Assembly (NCBI GenBank): GCA_964017145.1
Contig: OZ024841.1
Span: 2,294,001-2,358,000, forward strand
Length of the DNA: 64,000 nt
Direction of reading: 5' to 3'
From: Agrocybe praecox
Lineage: Eukaryota > Basidiomycota > Agaricomycetes > Agaricales > Agrocybaceae
Shown here piece after piece: positions 1 to 10,935 of this stretch. The stretch's first letter is position 1. Every line of letters begins with the position of its first letter. The notes under the pieces were generated by a model. That model ran no database searches, had not been told where the DNA came from, and saw only the letters and a program-made list of their open reading frames with translations. The translations under genes and the position numbers were made by a program.

Positions 1-836
1 ATATCCAACAATCCAGACCTTCGGCCTTCAGTCATAGATCTGGTATTCCACGGGATTGCTGAGTCAGCGAGAAGTCGCGTCACTCGTGCACCGGAACATC
101 AGGGGCGAACGGATCACATACCGTTGATAGCTTCTGTCAAATTAGGGGATGACGTCGAAGACGTGATCCACTTTACAATCGCAAAGGGCTCCGACGCTTT
201 CAAAGCGTGGAAGACTGAGCTGCCCAGGAAAGTTGCTGTCATAGAGGTAGAACGTCTCGAAACCAGGGATGATGTTGAGCGAGTGGCGCAAGCCCTTGCT
301 GACGTCTTCACCGCTGCGTGGGATGCCCATGCGAAGGAGACCCGAATTACAAAGCACTCGAAACCATGGTGGAATGAAGAGTGCACAAACACGCTTGCCG
401 CATATCGTGTGGATAAAACCGACGAGAGGTGGAAAGTCTTCCGCAAAACCGTTAAGGATGTCAAACGTGACTTCTTTGAACTTCGGATCACAGAAATCGC
501 ATATACTAACAGACGCCCGTGGGACCTAATGGAATGGGTCAAACAGCGCAAGCTACCCGCCTGTGAAGCTATCCAATACCAAGGACAGCCCTGCCACGGA
601 ATGGACTCCCTGTGGGACGCCCTCCATAACACCTACAACTCGGCCTCCGGCCGAGTGGTAGATCTTACAGTGCTAGATCCCCTCCCTACTCTTCAGGAAA
701 GGGACTGGCCCCCATTTTCCAAGTTAGAATTAGATGAGGCGCTAGCGTCTTGTTCAAGTCTGTCCTCCCCAGGCCCGGACCATGTGTCCTGGCCAGTTCT
801 TATCGACCTAGCCAACGCCTGCATTCGTGTCAGGCA

Positions 837-837
<1 letters not shown>
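1..837 (+). mobile_element. Tad1-like LINE fragment L1 (ORF2: end of endonuclease to start of RT)
   Basis: The reading frame entering from the left edge matches ORF2 of the other LINE copies here. It runs from the end of the apurinic-type endonuclease (VIDLVF, DHIPLIAS) through the linker (KHSKPWWNEECTNTLAAYR) to the first RT residues. The frame is open, but 13 codons found in L3 and L4 are absent near position 797 (SWPVL joins IDLANA directly). The fragment ends at 837, where the poly(T) of L2 begins, so L2 inserted into it; the rest of L1 is not seen in the window. Both ends are incomplete, so it cannot encode an active enzyme. Confidence 0.88.
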
Positions 838-870
<33 letters not shown>

Positions 871-2523
871 TCAAAGGACCGAGGTCCCACTTGTATTCCG
901 GTGCGCGATTGCAGTCCGGTCCCTACGTTACATACAACAGCATGCTAAGCAAGATTTACTACTACGCTACGTCTGCGAGGGCGGGCAAAGGCCCGCCAAG
1001 ATTGTAGACCGCCGTTAATCGGTCAGAATGTTGCTGGTTCAACGGCGCGGGCGCCGTCGCAAGCGTGTAAGCATTGTGGCCGGGCATCGAGCCCAGCCCA
1101 CAGTCCACCCCCAACCCAGCCCACAGTCCCCTCACGTTCCAAGTCGCAGCGCCGCTTCCGCTTAGCCCGGGTGCCCCCGAAGGGTCAGGCCAAAACCCAC
1201 AAACCAAGGTACCCACTGAAGGGCCCTGAACGCCCCCGCAGGGTCGGGACAAATCCCACGAGTCCGAGTACTGAGGCGCGCGCCATTGTAATGGCAAAGA
1301 ATCCGAAGTCCGAGACGAGCATGTCCCGCAGGCTGAACCGTAGCCCAACCTGCTTATCCGACCCCTGCGGGTCGCCTGAACGCAAACGCTGAGTCGTTGT
1401 CATCCAGGAATTTGATCAGATGCACCAGGAGTTCCGGTGACCGACCGTCGTGCTCGCGTGTATGTTTCGTACACACTTGCAATATATGTGCGCGCGTTTG
1501 CAGGTGGTGGCCGCATTCGCATGCATGAGGTTCTTGAATGTTGAAGCGCTCGTAATAAGCACCAATGGGAGCGTGATTAAGGATGCATCTGTTCATCCTC
1601 GCGACGAGCGTTACCAGCTCGCCCTTCACTTCGCGGAGCCACGTGCCTTCATTGAGGTACATCGGCTCGAGTGAATCCCCGGCGAGATTCTTGAGGCGCA
1701 TGAAGTTATGCCCTCGATAGTTGGGGTCCCGGAAGAGAATCTTCCAGTCCTCCTGTACTGTTTTAGTGACGACCTTCCGTACACTATCCAGAGAAGTAGC
1801 CGGGTGGTCCCCAACAGGTTCGACTTGAGCCCGACTCATGTCATTGGCTTCTTGGTGTATCCTCCATTTCAGTTTCGATGGAACCTGAATGAAGTCTACT
1901 TTGCACGCATCGTCTTCTTCTAGCCACGGTTGTAGAGCTCGACAGATGGCCAAGGAGTGTCCTTGGCCACTATGGAGGGTGGGGTCCAGTGCTCGCTTGG
2001 CCAAGGCCATCGAGTCCATGAAGATAACAATTCGCTCGCAATCGTCCTGCTGTGTAGCAAGGACGATCGCTGAGCGGATGGCAAAGAGCTCTGCATCAGG
2101 CGCAGTCACTCATCCGGCAGGATGCGATACGGTATGAGTCCGTTCGTGTCCCCGGTATAGTAAGGCAGTCGAAACCGCCTGTCGTTGTACGTCGTTCGGC
2201 ACCGAAGTGTCGACCGCACAATACACCGTTGTTTCTTGGTCTTGTGCTTCACGAAGCACTTGATTAAGACCTACGCGAACTGCGTCCGCTGACTCGTCGT
2301 CAGTAGGGCACGGTTCGAATGTGAAGCGGTCGTTGAATAGACCCAACAACCTGTTTCCAGGCCGAGCCTCTGTCGCGACGGGCGAGAAAGACTCTGTGAG
2401 TTCAGGGAGATGGCGGTCGATCTCCATGAGGGCTCCCCCTACCTTTGCTTTCTGAGCAGGAGTGAGCCTTGAGATTGCCACCGGGTGAACGTCAGCTTGC
2501 TTGTGGTGCTCCTCGGAGAGGAG

Positions 2524-2524
<1 letters not shown>
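838..2524 (-). mobile_element. Tad1-like LINE L2, 5'-truncated
   Basis: Reading on the minus strand, the element ends in a poly(A) tail (T run 838-864 on the plus strand) preceded by a short oligo-U and the family 3' UTR (about 865-1353) with several GC-rich hairpins. Upstream lies the C-terminal third of ORF2. The copy stops at 2524, where the tail of L3 begins, inside the codons for LLSEEHHK. L3 therefore inserted into L2 after L2 inserted into L1. Confidence 0.9.
1354..2524 (-). pseudogene. LINE L2 ORF2 C-terminus (RNase H domain), broken
   Basis: This encodes the RNase H part of a LINE ORF2 (YCAVDTS, APDAELFAIRSAI, IFMDSMALAKRAL) and the C-terminal Cys/His segment (ACECGHHLQTRAHILQVC), ending in TAA at 1354. 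Two open stretches (2524-2113 and 2109-1354) are separated by an in-frame TGA at 2110-2112. L3 has CGA (Arg) at that position in SHPAGRVTAP. The RNase H acidic residues can be recognised as D, E and D. The change is a single C-to-T at a CpG. Without an RT the fragment is non-functional. Confidence 0.85.
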
Positions 2525-2558
<34 letters not shown>

Positions 2559-3046
2559 AATCAAAGGACCGAAGTCCCACTTGTATTCCGGTGCGCGATT
2601 GCAGTCCGGTCCCTACGTTACATACAGTGGCATGCTAAGCAAGATTTTAATACTACGCTACGTCTGCGAGGGCGGGCAGAAGGCCCGCCAAGATTGCAGA
2701 CCGCCGTTAGGCAGTCAGAATGTTGCTGGTTCGATGGCGCTTGCGCCATCGCAAGCGAGCAAGCATTGTGGCCGGGCATCGAGCTCAGCCCACAGTCCCC
2801 ACCACGCCCAGTCCACATTCCCCTCACGTTCCAAGCCGCATCGCTGCTTCCGCTTAGCCCGAGTGCCCCCGAAGGGTCAGGCCGAAGCCCACAAACCCAG
2901 GTACCCACTGAAGGGCCCCCAACGCCCCCACAGGGTCGGGACGAATCCCACAAGTTGGAGTACTAGAGCGCGCGCCATTGTAATGGCAAAGAGTCCGCAG
3001 TCCGGGAGGAGCACGTCCCGCAGGCCAAGCCAAAGGCCCAACCTAC

Positions 3047-6000
3047 TTATCCAACCCCTGCGGGTCGCCTGAACGCAAACACTGAGTCGTTGTCATCCAG
3101 GAATTTGATCAGATGCACCAGGAGTTCCGGTGACCGACCGTCGTGCTCGCGTGTATGTTTCGTACACACTTGCAATATATGTGCGTGCGTCTGCAGGTGG
3201 TGGCCGCATTCGCATGCATGAGGTTCTTGAATGTTGAAGCGCTCATAGTAAGCACCAATGGGAGCGTGATTAAGGATGCATCTATTCATCCTCGCGACGA
3301 GCGTTACCAGCTCGCCCTTCACTTCGCGGAGCCAAGAACCTTCATTAAGGTACGTCGGCTCGAGTAAATCCCCGGCGAGATTCTTGAGGCGCATGAAGTT
3401 ATGTCCTCGATAGTTAGGGTCTCGGAAGAGCACCTTCCAATCCTCCTGAACTGTTTTAGTGACGACCTTTCGTACACTATCCAGAGAAGTAGCCGGGTTA
3501 TCCCCGACCGGTTCGACTTGAGCCCGACTAATGTCATGGGCTTCTTGGTGTATTCTCTATTTCAGTTTCGATGGAACCTGAATGAAGTCTACTTTGCATG
3601 CCGCGTCTTCTTCTAGCCACGGTTGTAGTGCTCGACAGATGGCCAAAGAATGTCCTTGGCCCCTATGGAGGGTAGGGTCCAGCGCTCGCTTGGCCGAAGC
3701 CATTGAGTCAGTGAATATAACAATTCGCTCGCAATCGTCCTGCTGGGTGGCGAGGACCATCGCTGAGCGGATGGCGAAGAGCTCTGCATCGGGTGCAGTC
3801 ACTCGTCCGGCAGGATGCGATACGGTATGAGTCCGTTCGTGTCCCCGGTATAGTAGGGCAGTCGAAACCGCCTGTTGCTGTACGTCGTTCGGCACCGAGG
3901 CGTCAACCGCGCAATACACCGTTGTTTCTTGGTCTTGTGCTTCTCGAAGCACTTGATTAAGACCTACGCGAACTGCGTCCGCTGATTCATCATCAGTTGG
4001 GCATGGTTCGAATGTGAAACGGTCGTCGAATAAATCCAACAACCTGTTTCCAGGCCGAGCCTCTGTCGCCACGGGCGAGAAAGACTCTGTGAGTTCAGGG
4101 AGATGACGGTCGATCTCCATGAGGGCCCCTCCTACCTTTGCTTTCTGAGCAGGAGTGAGCCTTGAGATTGCTAACGGGTGAACGTCAGCCCGCTTGTGAT
4201 GCTCCTCGGAGAGGAGCGCCCTAAGCGGATGAGTGTCTGATAACGTGGCAGCTCGATAGTTGGATCGGCCGCCTAGTTTCTTCAGATGGAGGTGGACAGG
4301 GATGAGGCCCGCAAGGGCCTCCACCCCGCCTGTGGGGGAGGTGCGAAATGCACCTGTGATCCAAAGTGCCGCTTTACGCTGCATTTTGCGCAGGTCTTCG
4401 AGAGCCCCCTTAGATCGGGAGCCTTCGAAGTACCACAGCCGATACCCGTACGTCGCGATTGGTAAGACACATGCACGGTACAATAGTCGCTTCTCCTTGG
4501 GGTGGAGTCCGCGAGTTGAGCTTCCAAGCATCTTCATGGCTTTCACCGATGAGAGGGACTTGGTAGAGTAGAACCGCACGTGCTCTTTGAATGTGAGCTT
4601 GCGATCAAAGTAAAAGCCCAAGTAGCGCCAGACGCGCTTAGGGCGAAGGGGGGTTTCCCCCGTATAGGGGGCGTATCCGAGGTCGAGAGGTGGTGGGTCG
4701 TAGTTATGTGACCGGTCGAAGCATGCGTATCCGGATTTGTTGTGTTCGAGGATGAGTCCGATGGCAGTGAAGAGTCGAAGGAGGACTGCATAGGCAGCCA
4801 CGAGGGTTACCGTGTTCTCCTGGAGAGTTTTGGCCTGGGCAATGCATGTGCCGTCGTCCACGTAAGATAGAAGTGATGTCTTGCGAGATATCTCTTCCAT
4901 ATGGTATAACTTCATCACCGGAGCGATGTACAATGCTGAGAGGACGGGGGACAGGGCAGAGCCCTGTCCCACGCCGACATCCGCCTGCCGGGGGTCGGAT
5001 GTGAACAAATTCCACCTGTATGAGGTGTATCGGTCGACAAGGTAGGATGAGAAGAACCGCGCCACTAATGGCGAGAACCCCTGCTTCCTGAGTATGGCCT
5101 TGAGCATATCATGGTTGAGAGATGGGAAGAACTGGGCGATGTCGAAAGCGACAACGCTGGTCTTAAGTCCCTTAGTCCACCCGGTGCGAATCAGATGGGT
5201 AAGGTACAGCCCTGCGTCTTCGGTTGAGCGCTGACGCACTCCCCCGACTTGGTTAGGATGAACAAGGTCAAACTTGATCATGTCGTATTGAAGACGATTC
5301 GAAATCATCTTCTCAATGAGTTTCCCGGTGGTGTTCAACAGCACAATGGGCCGGAACGCTTTGGGGTCTGAGTATGTAGGTTTGCCCGGCTTCGGTATGA
5401 TGACCGATGTCGATTCCTTAAAGTGCCTCGGCCAATGCCCCACACGGATGCAGGCGTTGGCTAGGTCGATAAGAAGTTGTGAAGCAGCTTGCTGCTTCAC
5501 AACTTCTTTGAGGACTGGCCAGGACACATGGTCCGGGCCTGGGGAAGATAGACTTGAACAAGACGCAAGCGCCTCATCCAGTTCTAACTTGGAGAATGGG
5601 AGCCAGTCTCTTTCCTGGAGAGTAGGGAGAGGGTCTAGCACTGTAAGATCTACCACTCGGCCGGAGGCCGAGTTGTAGGTGTTATGGAGGGCATCCCATA
5701 GGGAGTCCATTCCATGGCAGGGCTGTCCTTGGTATTGGATAGCTTCGCAGGCGGGCAACTTGGCGCTGTTTGACCCATTCCATTAGGCCCACGGGCGTCT
5801 GTTAGTGTATGCAATTTCTGTGATCCGAAGCTCAAAGAAGTCGCGCTTAACATCCTTAACGGTTTTGCGAAATGCTTCCACTTCTCGTCGGTTTTATCCA
5901 GACGATATGCGGCAAGCGAATTTGTGCACTCTTCATTCCACCACGGTTTGGAGTGCTTTGTGATTCGGGTCTCCTTTGCATGGGAATCCCACGCAGCGGT

Positions 6001-7771
6001 GAAGACATTGGGCCAGTGCTTGCGCTACTCGCTCAACATCATCCCTGGTTTCTAGGCGTTCTACCTCTATGGCAGCAACTTTCCCGGGCAGCTCGGTCTT
6101 CCACGCTTTATAAGCGTCGGAGCCCTTAGCGATTGTGAAGCGGATCACGTCTTCGACGTCATCCGCTAGTTTGACAGAAGCTATCAACGGAATGTGATCC
6201 GTTCGCCCCTGATGTTCCGGTGCACGAGTGACGCGACTTCTCGCTGACTCAGCTATCCCGCGGAATACCAGATCTATGACCGAAGGTCGGAGGTCTGGAT
6301 TGTTGGATATAAATGTAGGGCCCGGATGGGACGGTTCTGTCCATTCTAGGTCGAGTTCGGCTGCTATGTCTAGCAGCGCAATGGCATCCCACCGATGATA
6401 CGTGACATTGGGGTCCCATATTCTCGAGTGAGTGTTAAAGTCGCCTCCCATATAGTGGAAGCGGGGTAATTCGTCGACGTGGTCCTGTAAGAACCGAATC
6501 GCTGTGCTGGCTTCATCTGAGTATACATTCATGAAGTTATAAGTCTCGTTGCCTTGAAACAGCGAGAGGACAAAGATGTCGCGATGATCAATAAGATCTC
6601 GCCTCATCGAGGGCGGAGCCTCTCAAGTCGCTTTGACACGTATGCCATGACTCGAGGGGAATCTCCTCGTTTTCCGGGGGGCGTACCATATACAGCCATG
6701 CAGGGTCACTAACTACTGACAGAATCATGCATGAGTTCCTGGTAGGTGCCCAATTAAGGTGATGCATCCACAGCGGAAATGGCCACAAGGCCAAGGCCAT
6801 GCATCAAGGTGACTGACAGTGACTAGAGGGGCCGTAGTCATGTGAAAGTCAATGTGATCTGGTGCACAGCCACCAAAAATCAAAGTTGTAGAGAAAATTT
6901 CAAAAGTTATGCTAAATATTTTTTATTACATAATCATCAACGGTTCAGCCACAAAACGCCAAAATATCCGTAGAAAGCCAGATACAAATCAAAATAAAAG
7001 ATTGAAATATTTATAGCAAGCCAAAAATAAATTCTAAAATCATCAAAAATGTGTTCTATACCATTTTAGGCTTGAAACTAACCAAATATGTAAAGTGTTC
7101 TAAAAATAGATTGCGCCAAAAATAGACTTATCTTTTATCTAGTCTTATCTCAGTCCGTCTATCATCTATCAAAGGCTTTTATCTCAAAATCTCAAAGTCC
7201 AAAGTCCTCTTGCCTTATTGGGTTGTTTGGATGTGACATCACTCAATGGCCTTGTGTGTTGGTATCCTGCATGCCCCTGCCTGCTAACATTATTATTTAT
7301 TGTTTGTTTGTATTTGAGGCCATATAAACATATGAGTGGAGCCCAAACATGTAAATAGAGGCAAGCAAAAAGTCATGTGCATGGATTTTGATCCCATCAA
7401 ATATAAACACATGACTATCAGGTGATAAGTCACAAACAGTCACAATAAGCCAGCCAGAGGGCTTGATACATGAATTTGGGCCACTAGGCCACGGCCACTG
7501 TGGATGCATCACCTTAATTGGGCAATTACCAGAACTTGATGCATAAATCTGTCCGCACTGGGCTGGCAGGGTGCATGGGCGCGCCAACTATGTTATCGCC
7601 TTCCTTGTTGGTTGAGGAAGGCGCTTGTCTTATGATCCGCCAAGGCGGTTCTTGTACAAAGATGATGTCAACCGTATCGATTAACGTCTCGAGTAACACG
7701 TGTAGGTAATCATATTTCTTAGCTACATTGTGCGAGTATATACTAATCTCTTTCCCTAGGCCGTTGCGCAT
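3047..7771 (-). pseudogene. LINE L3 ORF2: endonuclease, reverse transcriptase, RNase H (broken)
   Basis: ORF2 starts at the ATG at 7771 (MRNGLGKEIS), which abuts the end of ORF1. Endonuclease motifs are FVQEPPW, GGDFNTHS and DHIPLIAS. The RT has AFRPIVLLN, FDIAQFFPSLNH, GQGSALSP and the catalytic LLSYVDDG. The RNase H part has CAVDAS, DAELFAIR and FTDSMASA. The longest open piece is 5758-3557 (733 aa). Damage includes the K1 insertion between 6705 and 7562, a one-base insertion near 5760 (ACTTGGCG where L4 has ACTTGCG), and TGG changed to TAG just before 3557. The element therefore cannot move by itself. An 18-bp-arm palindrome lies in the RT coding sequence at 5471-5508. Confidence 0.9.
6705..7562. 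mobile_element. MITE-like element K1 with inverted termini, inserted in LINE L3
   Basis: This ~858-bp AT-rich segment splits the L3 endonuclease coding sequence between GCAGG (6700-6704) and GTGCATGGGC (7571 on). L4 shows the uninterrupted sequence at 14640-14680. The termini are inverted repeats of about 50-60 bp, sharing for example GCCCAATTAAGGTGATGCAT at 6748 and, reversed, near 7525. Flanking octamers CATGCAGG and CTGGCAGG match at 6 of 8 positions, so an 8-bp target duplication is possible. No coding capacity is seen. The interior is nearly the same as in K2 (36226-37021). An 8-bp duplication and ATGCATCAAG-type tips would fit KDZ mobilisation, which is inference. Confidence 0.75.
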
Positions 7772-8913
7772 TAAGCTACGGGGAGGGGGGTTAGTACGAT
7801 CGCGGATATTCTGTCGCAAGCGACGAACCTCTGCATATTTGCCATCGATCCAAGCACGATCCAAGCGGTTGATCCAGAACTTGCATTTACGCGAGTTCGC
7901 AGCATGGTCCCCCTTGCAGTTGACACAGTGGGCCGTGTGAGGGCACGGCTGGCCAGCAGGGGTGGGTTTGAGTGGTGGGTTCGCTTTCGCGTTCCCTTTG
8001 CAGCACTTGGCGATGTCTCGGTGTTCATCTGCCCTGTGCGGGCCATGCAATGTGGGCAAGATGCAGCTCGTAGTCTGCATCCTTTATCGGAGTGGCCCCA
8101 TCGCCAGCATCGCTGGCATAGGGGGGACACCGGTATGGGTGGTGGCGGGTTGGATTTCGCACATCCTTCCGAGGACCATGACAGACTTGTTAATAATCTG
8201 TTTGGCGCGGGCACCGGACTTAGAGTCCCATATGTCGATGTAGGCCATACCCATGGTGCTGGCCGGAGAGTTGTGTACTATGCGGGCTTCGCGCGCAAAG
8301 TATAAGTTACCGCCCAGCGGAGAGGACTTGAGGGCCCCCTGCACTATGTCGGAAGTGATTCTTGACGTCCTTGCGGCGTCGGTATAATACGGGACATCCA
8401 CAATGCGGATGAACGATGTGGCAACCAGTAGGCTGACAGTGATGCCGTTGGCCACCTGGCTGAATGATGCGTTGGCTTGGCCTCGAAAATATTCGAGGTC
8501 CCGCTCGTTGGCCACACCATCGGTGTGGAGAGTGTATCCTGCATAGGCCGGGGCCATCGACAGGATTTGAAGTGTGGAGCCCCCGTCGCGCAAAGCGCGG
8601 CGGGCGCGAACAATGTATAGGTTGAAATCGCAGGTCGGGACTGCGCTTTCAAACTGTATGAGGACCTGTCTTCTCGACGGTCCTCCTGCCGACGAATGAG
8701 GGGAGCTGCGACTTGCGCTTTCACGACTTCGTCGGCCCCCGCTGCATTCTGATTGGTTCCCTGTGCCACTGCGCTTATAGGCAATTGAGGTGTGACCTTC
8801 GCTAATTGCACGACTGTCACGGGTTGTTTCGGTCCTTGGCCGAGGCGAGAGGCATATAACCCCTTGCCTGGACCAGCGGTCCGTCGAGAAGGGAGCGGTG
8901 GCACGATTCTTCC
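7771..8913 (-). pseudogene. LINE L3 ORF1 (zinc-knuckle Gag-like protein), partial and frameshifted
   Basis: ORF1 of the LINE family is an RNA-binding protein. Recognisable features are a central domain (NLYFAREARIVHNSPAST, YIDIWDSKSGARAK) and C-terminal cysteine knuckles of the type CxxCxxxxHxxxxC (CQRCWRWGHSDKGC) followed by CVNCKGDHAANSRKC. The N-terminus is lost in the gap at 8914. The knuckle region is in at least two frames in this copy, so it is not intact. A run of six C before the ORF2 start (five in L4) fuses ORF1 and ORF2 in one frame here. Confidence 0.85.
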
Positions 8914-9113
8914 NNNNNNNNNNNNNNNNNNNNNNNNNNNNNNNNNNNNNNNNNNNNNNNNNNNNNNNNNNNNNNNNNNNNNNNNNNNNNNNNNNNNNNN
9001 NNNNNNNNNNNNNNNNNNNNNNNNNNNNNNNNNNNNNNNNNNNNNNNNNNNNNNNNNNNNNNNNNNNNNNNNNNNNNNNNNNNNNNNNNNNNNNNNNNNN
9101 NNNNNNNNNNNNN
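8914..9113. other. Assembly gap of exactly 200 N
   Basis: Two hundred undetermined bases join LINE L3 (ORF1, left) to the 3' UTR of LINE L4 (right). The round size suggests a scaffold gap of set length, not a measured distance. The 5' end of L3, the poly(A) of L4 and possibly further copies are hidden here. Confidence 0.95.
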
Positions 9114-10515
9114 GAAGTCCCACTTGTATTCCGGTGCGCGATTGCAGTCCGGTCCCTACGTTACATACAATAGCATGCTAAGCAAGATTTAATACTACGC
9201 TACGTCTGCGAGGGCAGGCAGAGGCCCGCCAAGATTGCAGACCGCCGTTAGGCGGTCGGAATGTTGCTGGTTCAACGGCACGGGCGCCGTCACAAGCGTG
9301 TAAGCATTGTGGCTGGGCATCGAGCCCAACCCACAGTCCACACCCCGCCCAGACCACAGTCCCCATCCCACCCAGCCCGCAGTCCCCTCACGTTCCAAGT
9401 CGCATCGCCGCTTCCGCTTAGCCCGGGTGCCCCCGAAGGGTCAGGCCGAAGCCCACAAACCAAGGTACCCACTAAAGGGCCCCGAACGCCCCCGCAGGGT
9501 CAGGACAAATCCCACAAGTCCGAGTACTGAGGCGGGCGCCATTGTAATGGCAAAGAGTCCGAAGGCCGAGCAGAACAAGTTCCGCAGTCCGAGAAAAGCA
9601 CGTCCCGCAGGCTGAGCCGTCGCCCAACCTGCTTATCCAACCCCTGCGGTTCGCCTGAACGCAAACACTTAGTCGTTGTCATCCAGGAATTTGATCAGGT
9701 GCACCAGGAGTTCCGGTGACCGACCGTCGTGTTCGCGTGTATGCTTTGTACATACTTGCAATATATGTGCACGCATTTGCAGGTGGTGGCCACATTCGCA
9801 TGCATGAGATTCTTGAATGTTAAAGCGACTCGTAGTAAGCGCCAATAGGAGCGTGATTGAGGATGCATCTATTCATCCTCGCGACGAACGTTACGAGTTC
9901 GCCTTTCACTTCACGGAGCCAAGTACCTTCCTTTAGGTACGTAGGCTCGAGTAAATCCCCGTCGAGATTCTTGAGAGGCAAGAAGTTATGCCCTCGATAA
10001 TTGGGGTCACGGAAGAGAATCTTCCATTCCTCCTGAACGCCTTTAGTGACGACCTTCCGTACACTATCTAAAGAGGTAGCTGGGTGATCCCCAACAGGTT
10101 CGTTTTGAGCCCGACTGATGTCGTTGGCCTCTTGGTGTATCCTCCATTTCAGTTTCGATGGAACCTGAATGAAGTCTACTTTGCATGCGGCGTCTTCTTC
10201 TAGCCACGGTTGAAGGGCTCGACATATGGCCAAAGAATGTCCTTGACCGCTGTGGAGGGTGGGGTCCAATGCTCGCTTGGCCGAAGCCATCGAGTCTGTG
10301 AATACGACTATGCGCTCGCAATCGTCCTGCTGGGTGGCAAGAACAATCGCTGAACGAATGGCAAAGAGTTCTGCATCAGGTGCAGTCACTCGTCCGGCAG
10401 GATGCGATACGGTGTGAATCCGTTCATGTCCCCAGTATAATAGGGCAGTCGAAACCGCCTGTCGTTGTACATCGTTCGGCACCGAAGCGTCAACCGCACA
10501 ATACACCGTTGTTTC

Positions 10516-10935
10516 TGTTAGAATTTGCCCTCCAAGTCCCTACCTTCCAGACCTCTCAGGAGGTTCATCACACTTCTGTCATCCTGAAACACACTTCACC
10601 TTTCTCACATGTTTCACCCTCTGTTACATGTTTCACTTCCCTTACATGTTTCATCTTCTCTTACATGTTTCACGCTCTTACATGTTTCATGTTCTCACAC
10701 GTTTCACATCTGTTACATCCCTTACATGCCCTAGCATATATAAGTCTGTAGACCAAAGCCTGAAGTCCCCAGTTACTCACTCTGGACTTCAGGTCAGTAG
10801 TATGTCTTATGTCTCAATACACTTAGTTACTCACTCTGGACTTCAGCTCTTCATAGCTCTTCAGTCCTTCGTCTTGGGTGCACCATATTAGGTCACCAGG
10901 TAGCTCGCGACGTCCCGCACTCGCTCCCTTTAACA
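10516..10935 (+). mobile_element. Solo LTR of a copia-type element (family of copia-2)
   Basis: A 420-bp unit starts with TGTTAGAATTTGCC and ends with CCCTTTAACA, that is TG...CA, and is flanked by a perfect 5-bp duplication GTTTC (10511-10515 and 10936-10940). It matches, inverted, the LTR at 27504-27940. The interior has degenerate repeats of ACATGTTTCA. It splits L4 ORF2 at the codons for TVYCAV. A single LTR with intact target duplication implies insertion followed by LTR-LTR recombination. Confidence 0.92.

Larger units (their letters stand above)
2525..8913 (-). mobile_element. Tad1-like LINE L3, the most complete copy
   Basis: On the minus strand this copy contains most of ORF1, all of ORF2, the 3' UTR (about 2552-3046) and the poly(A) tail (T run 2525-2551). 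It is interrupted by the MITE-like element K1 at 6705-7562. Its 5' end runs into the assembly gap at 8914. Without K1 about 5.5 kb of LINE is visible. The order ORF1 with CCHC knuckles, endonuclease, RT, RNase H fits the Tad1 group of fungal non-LTR retrotransposons. Clade placement is by domain order only. Confidence 0.9.

Noticed and set aside
5933..6607. Separate endonuclease gene
   Set aside because: It is the N-terminal part of L3 ORF2, separated from the RT only by small indels near 5760-5790.
7200..7300. Possible gene or RNA in K1
   Set aside because: AT-rich, no ORF or fold of note, and the same sequence recurs in K2; best read as MITE interior.
10580..10740. ACATGTTTCA repeats as a possible CRISPR-like or regulatory array
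   Set aside because: The units are degenerate, lack regular spacers and lie inside an LTR present twice; a eukaryotic genome makes CRISPR untenable.
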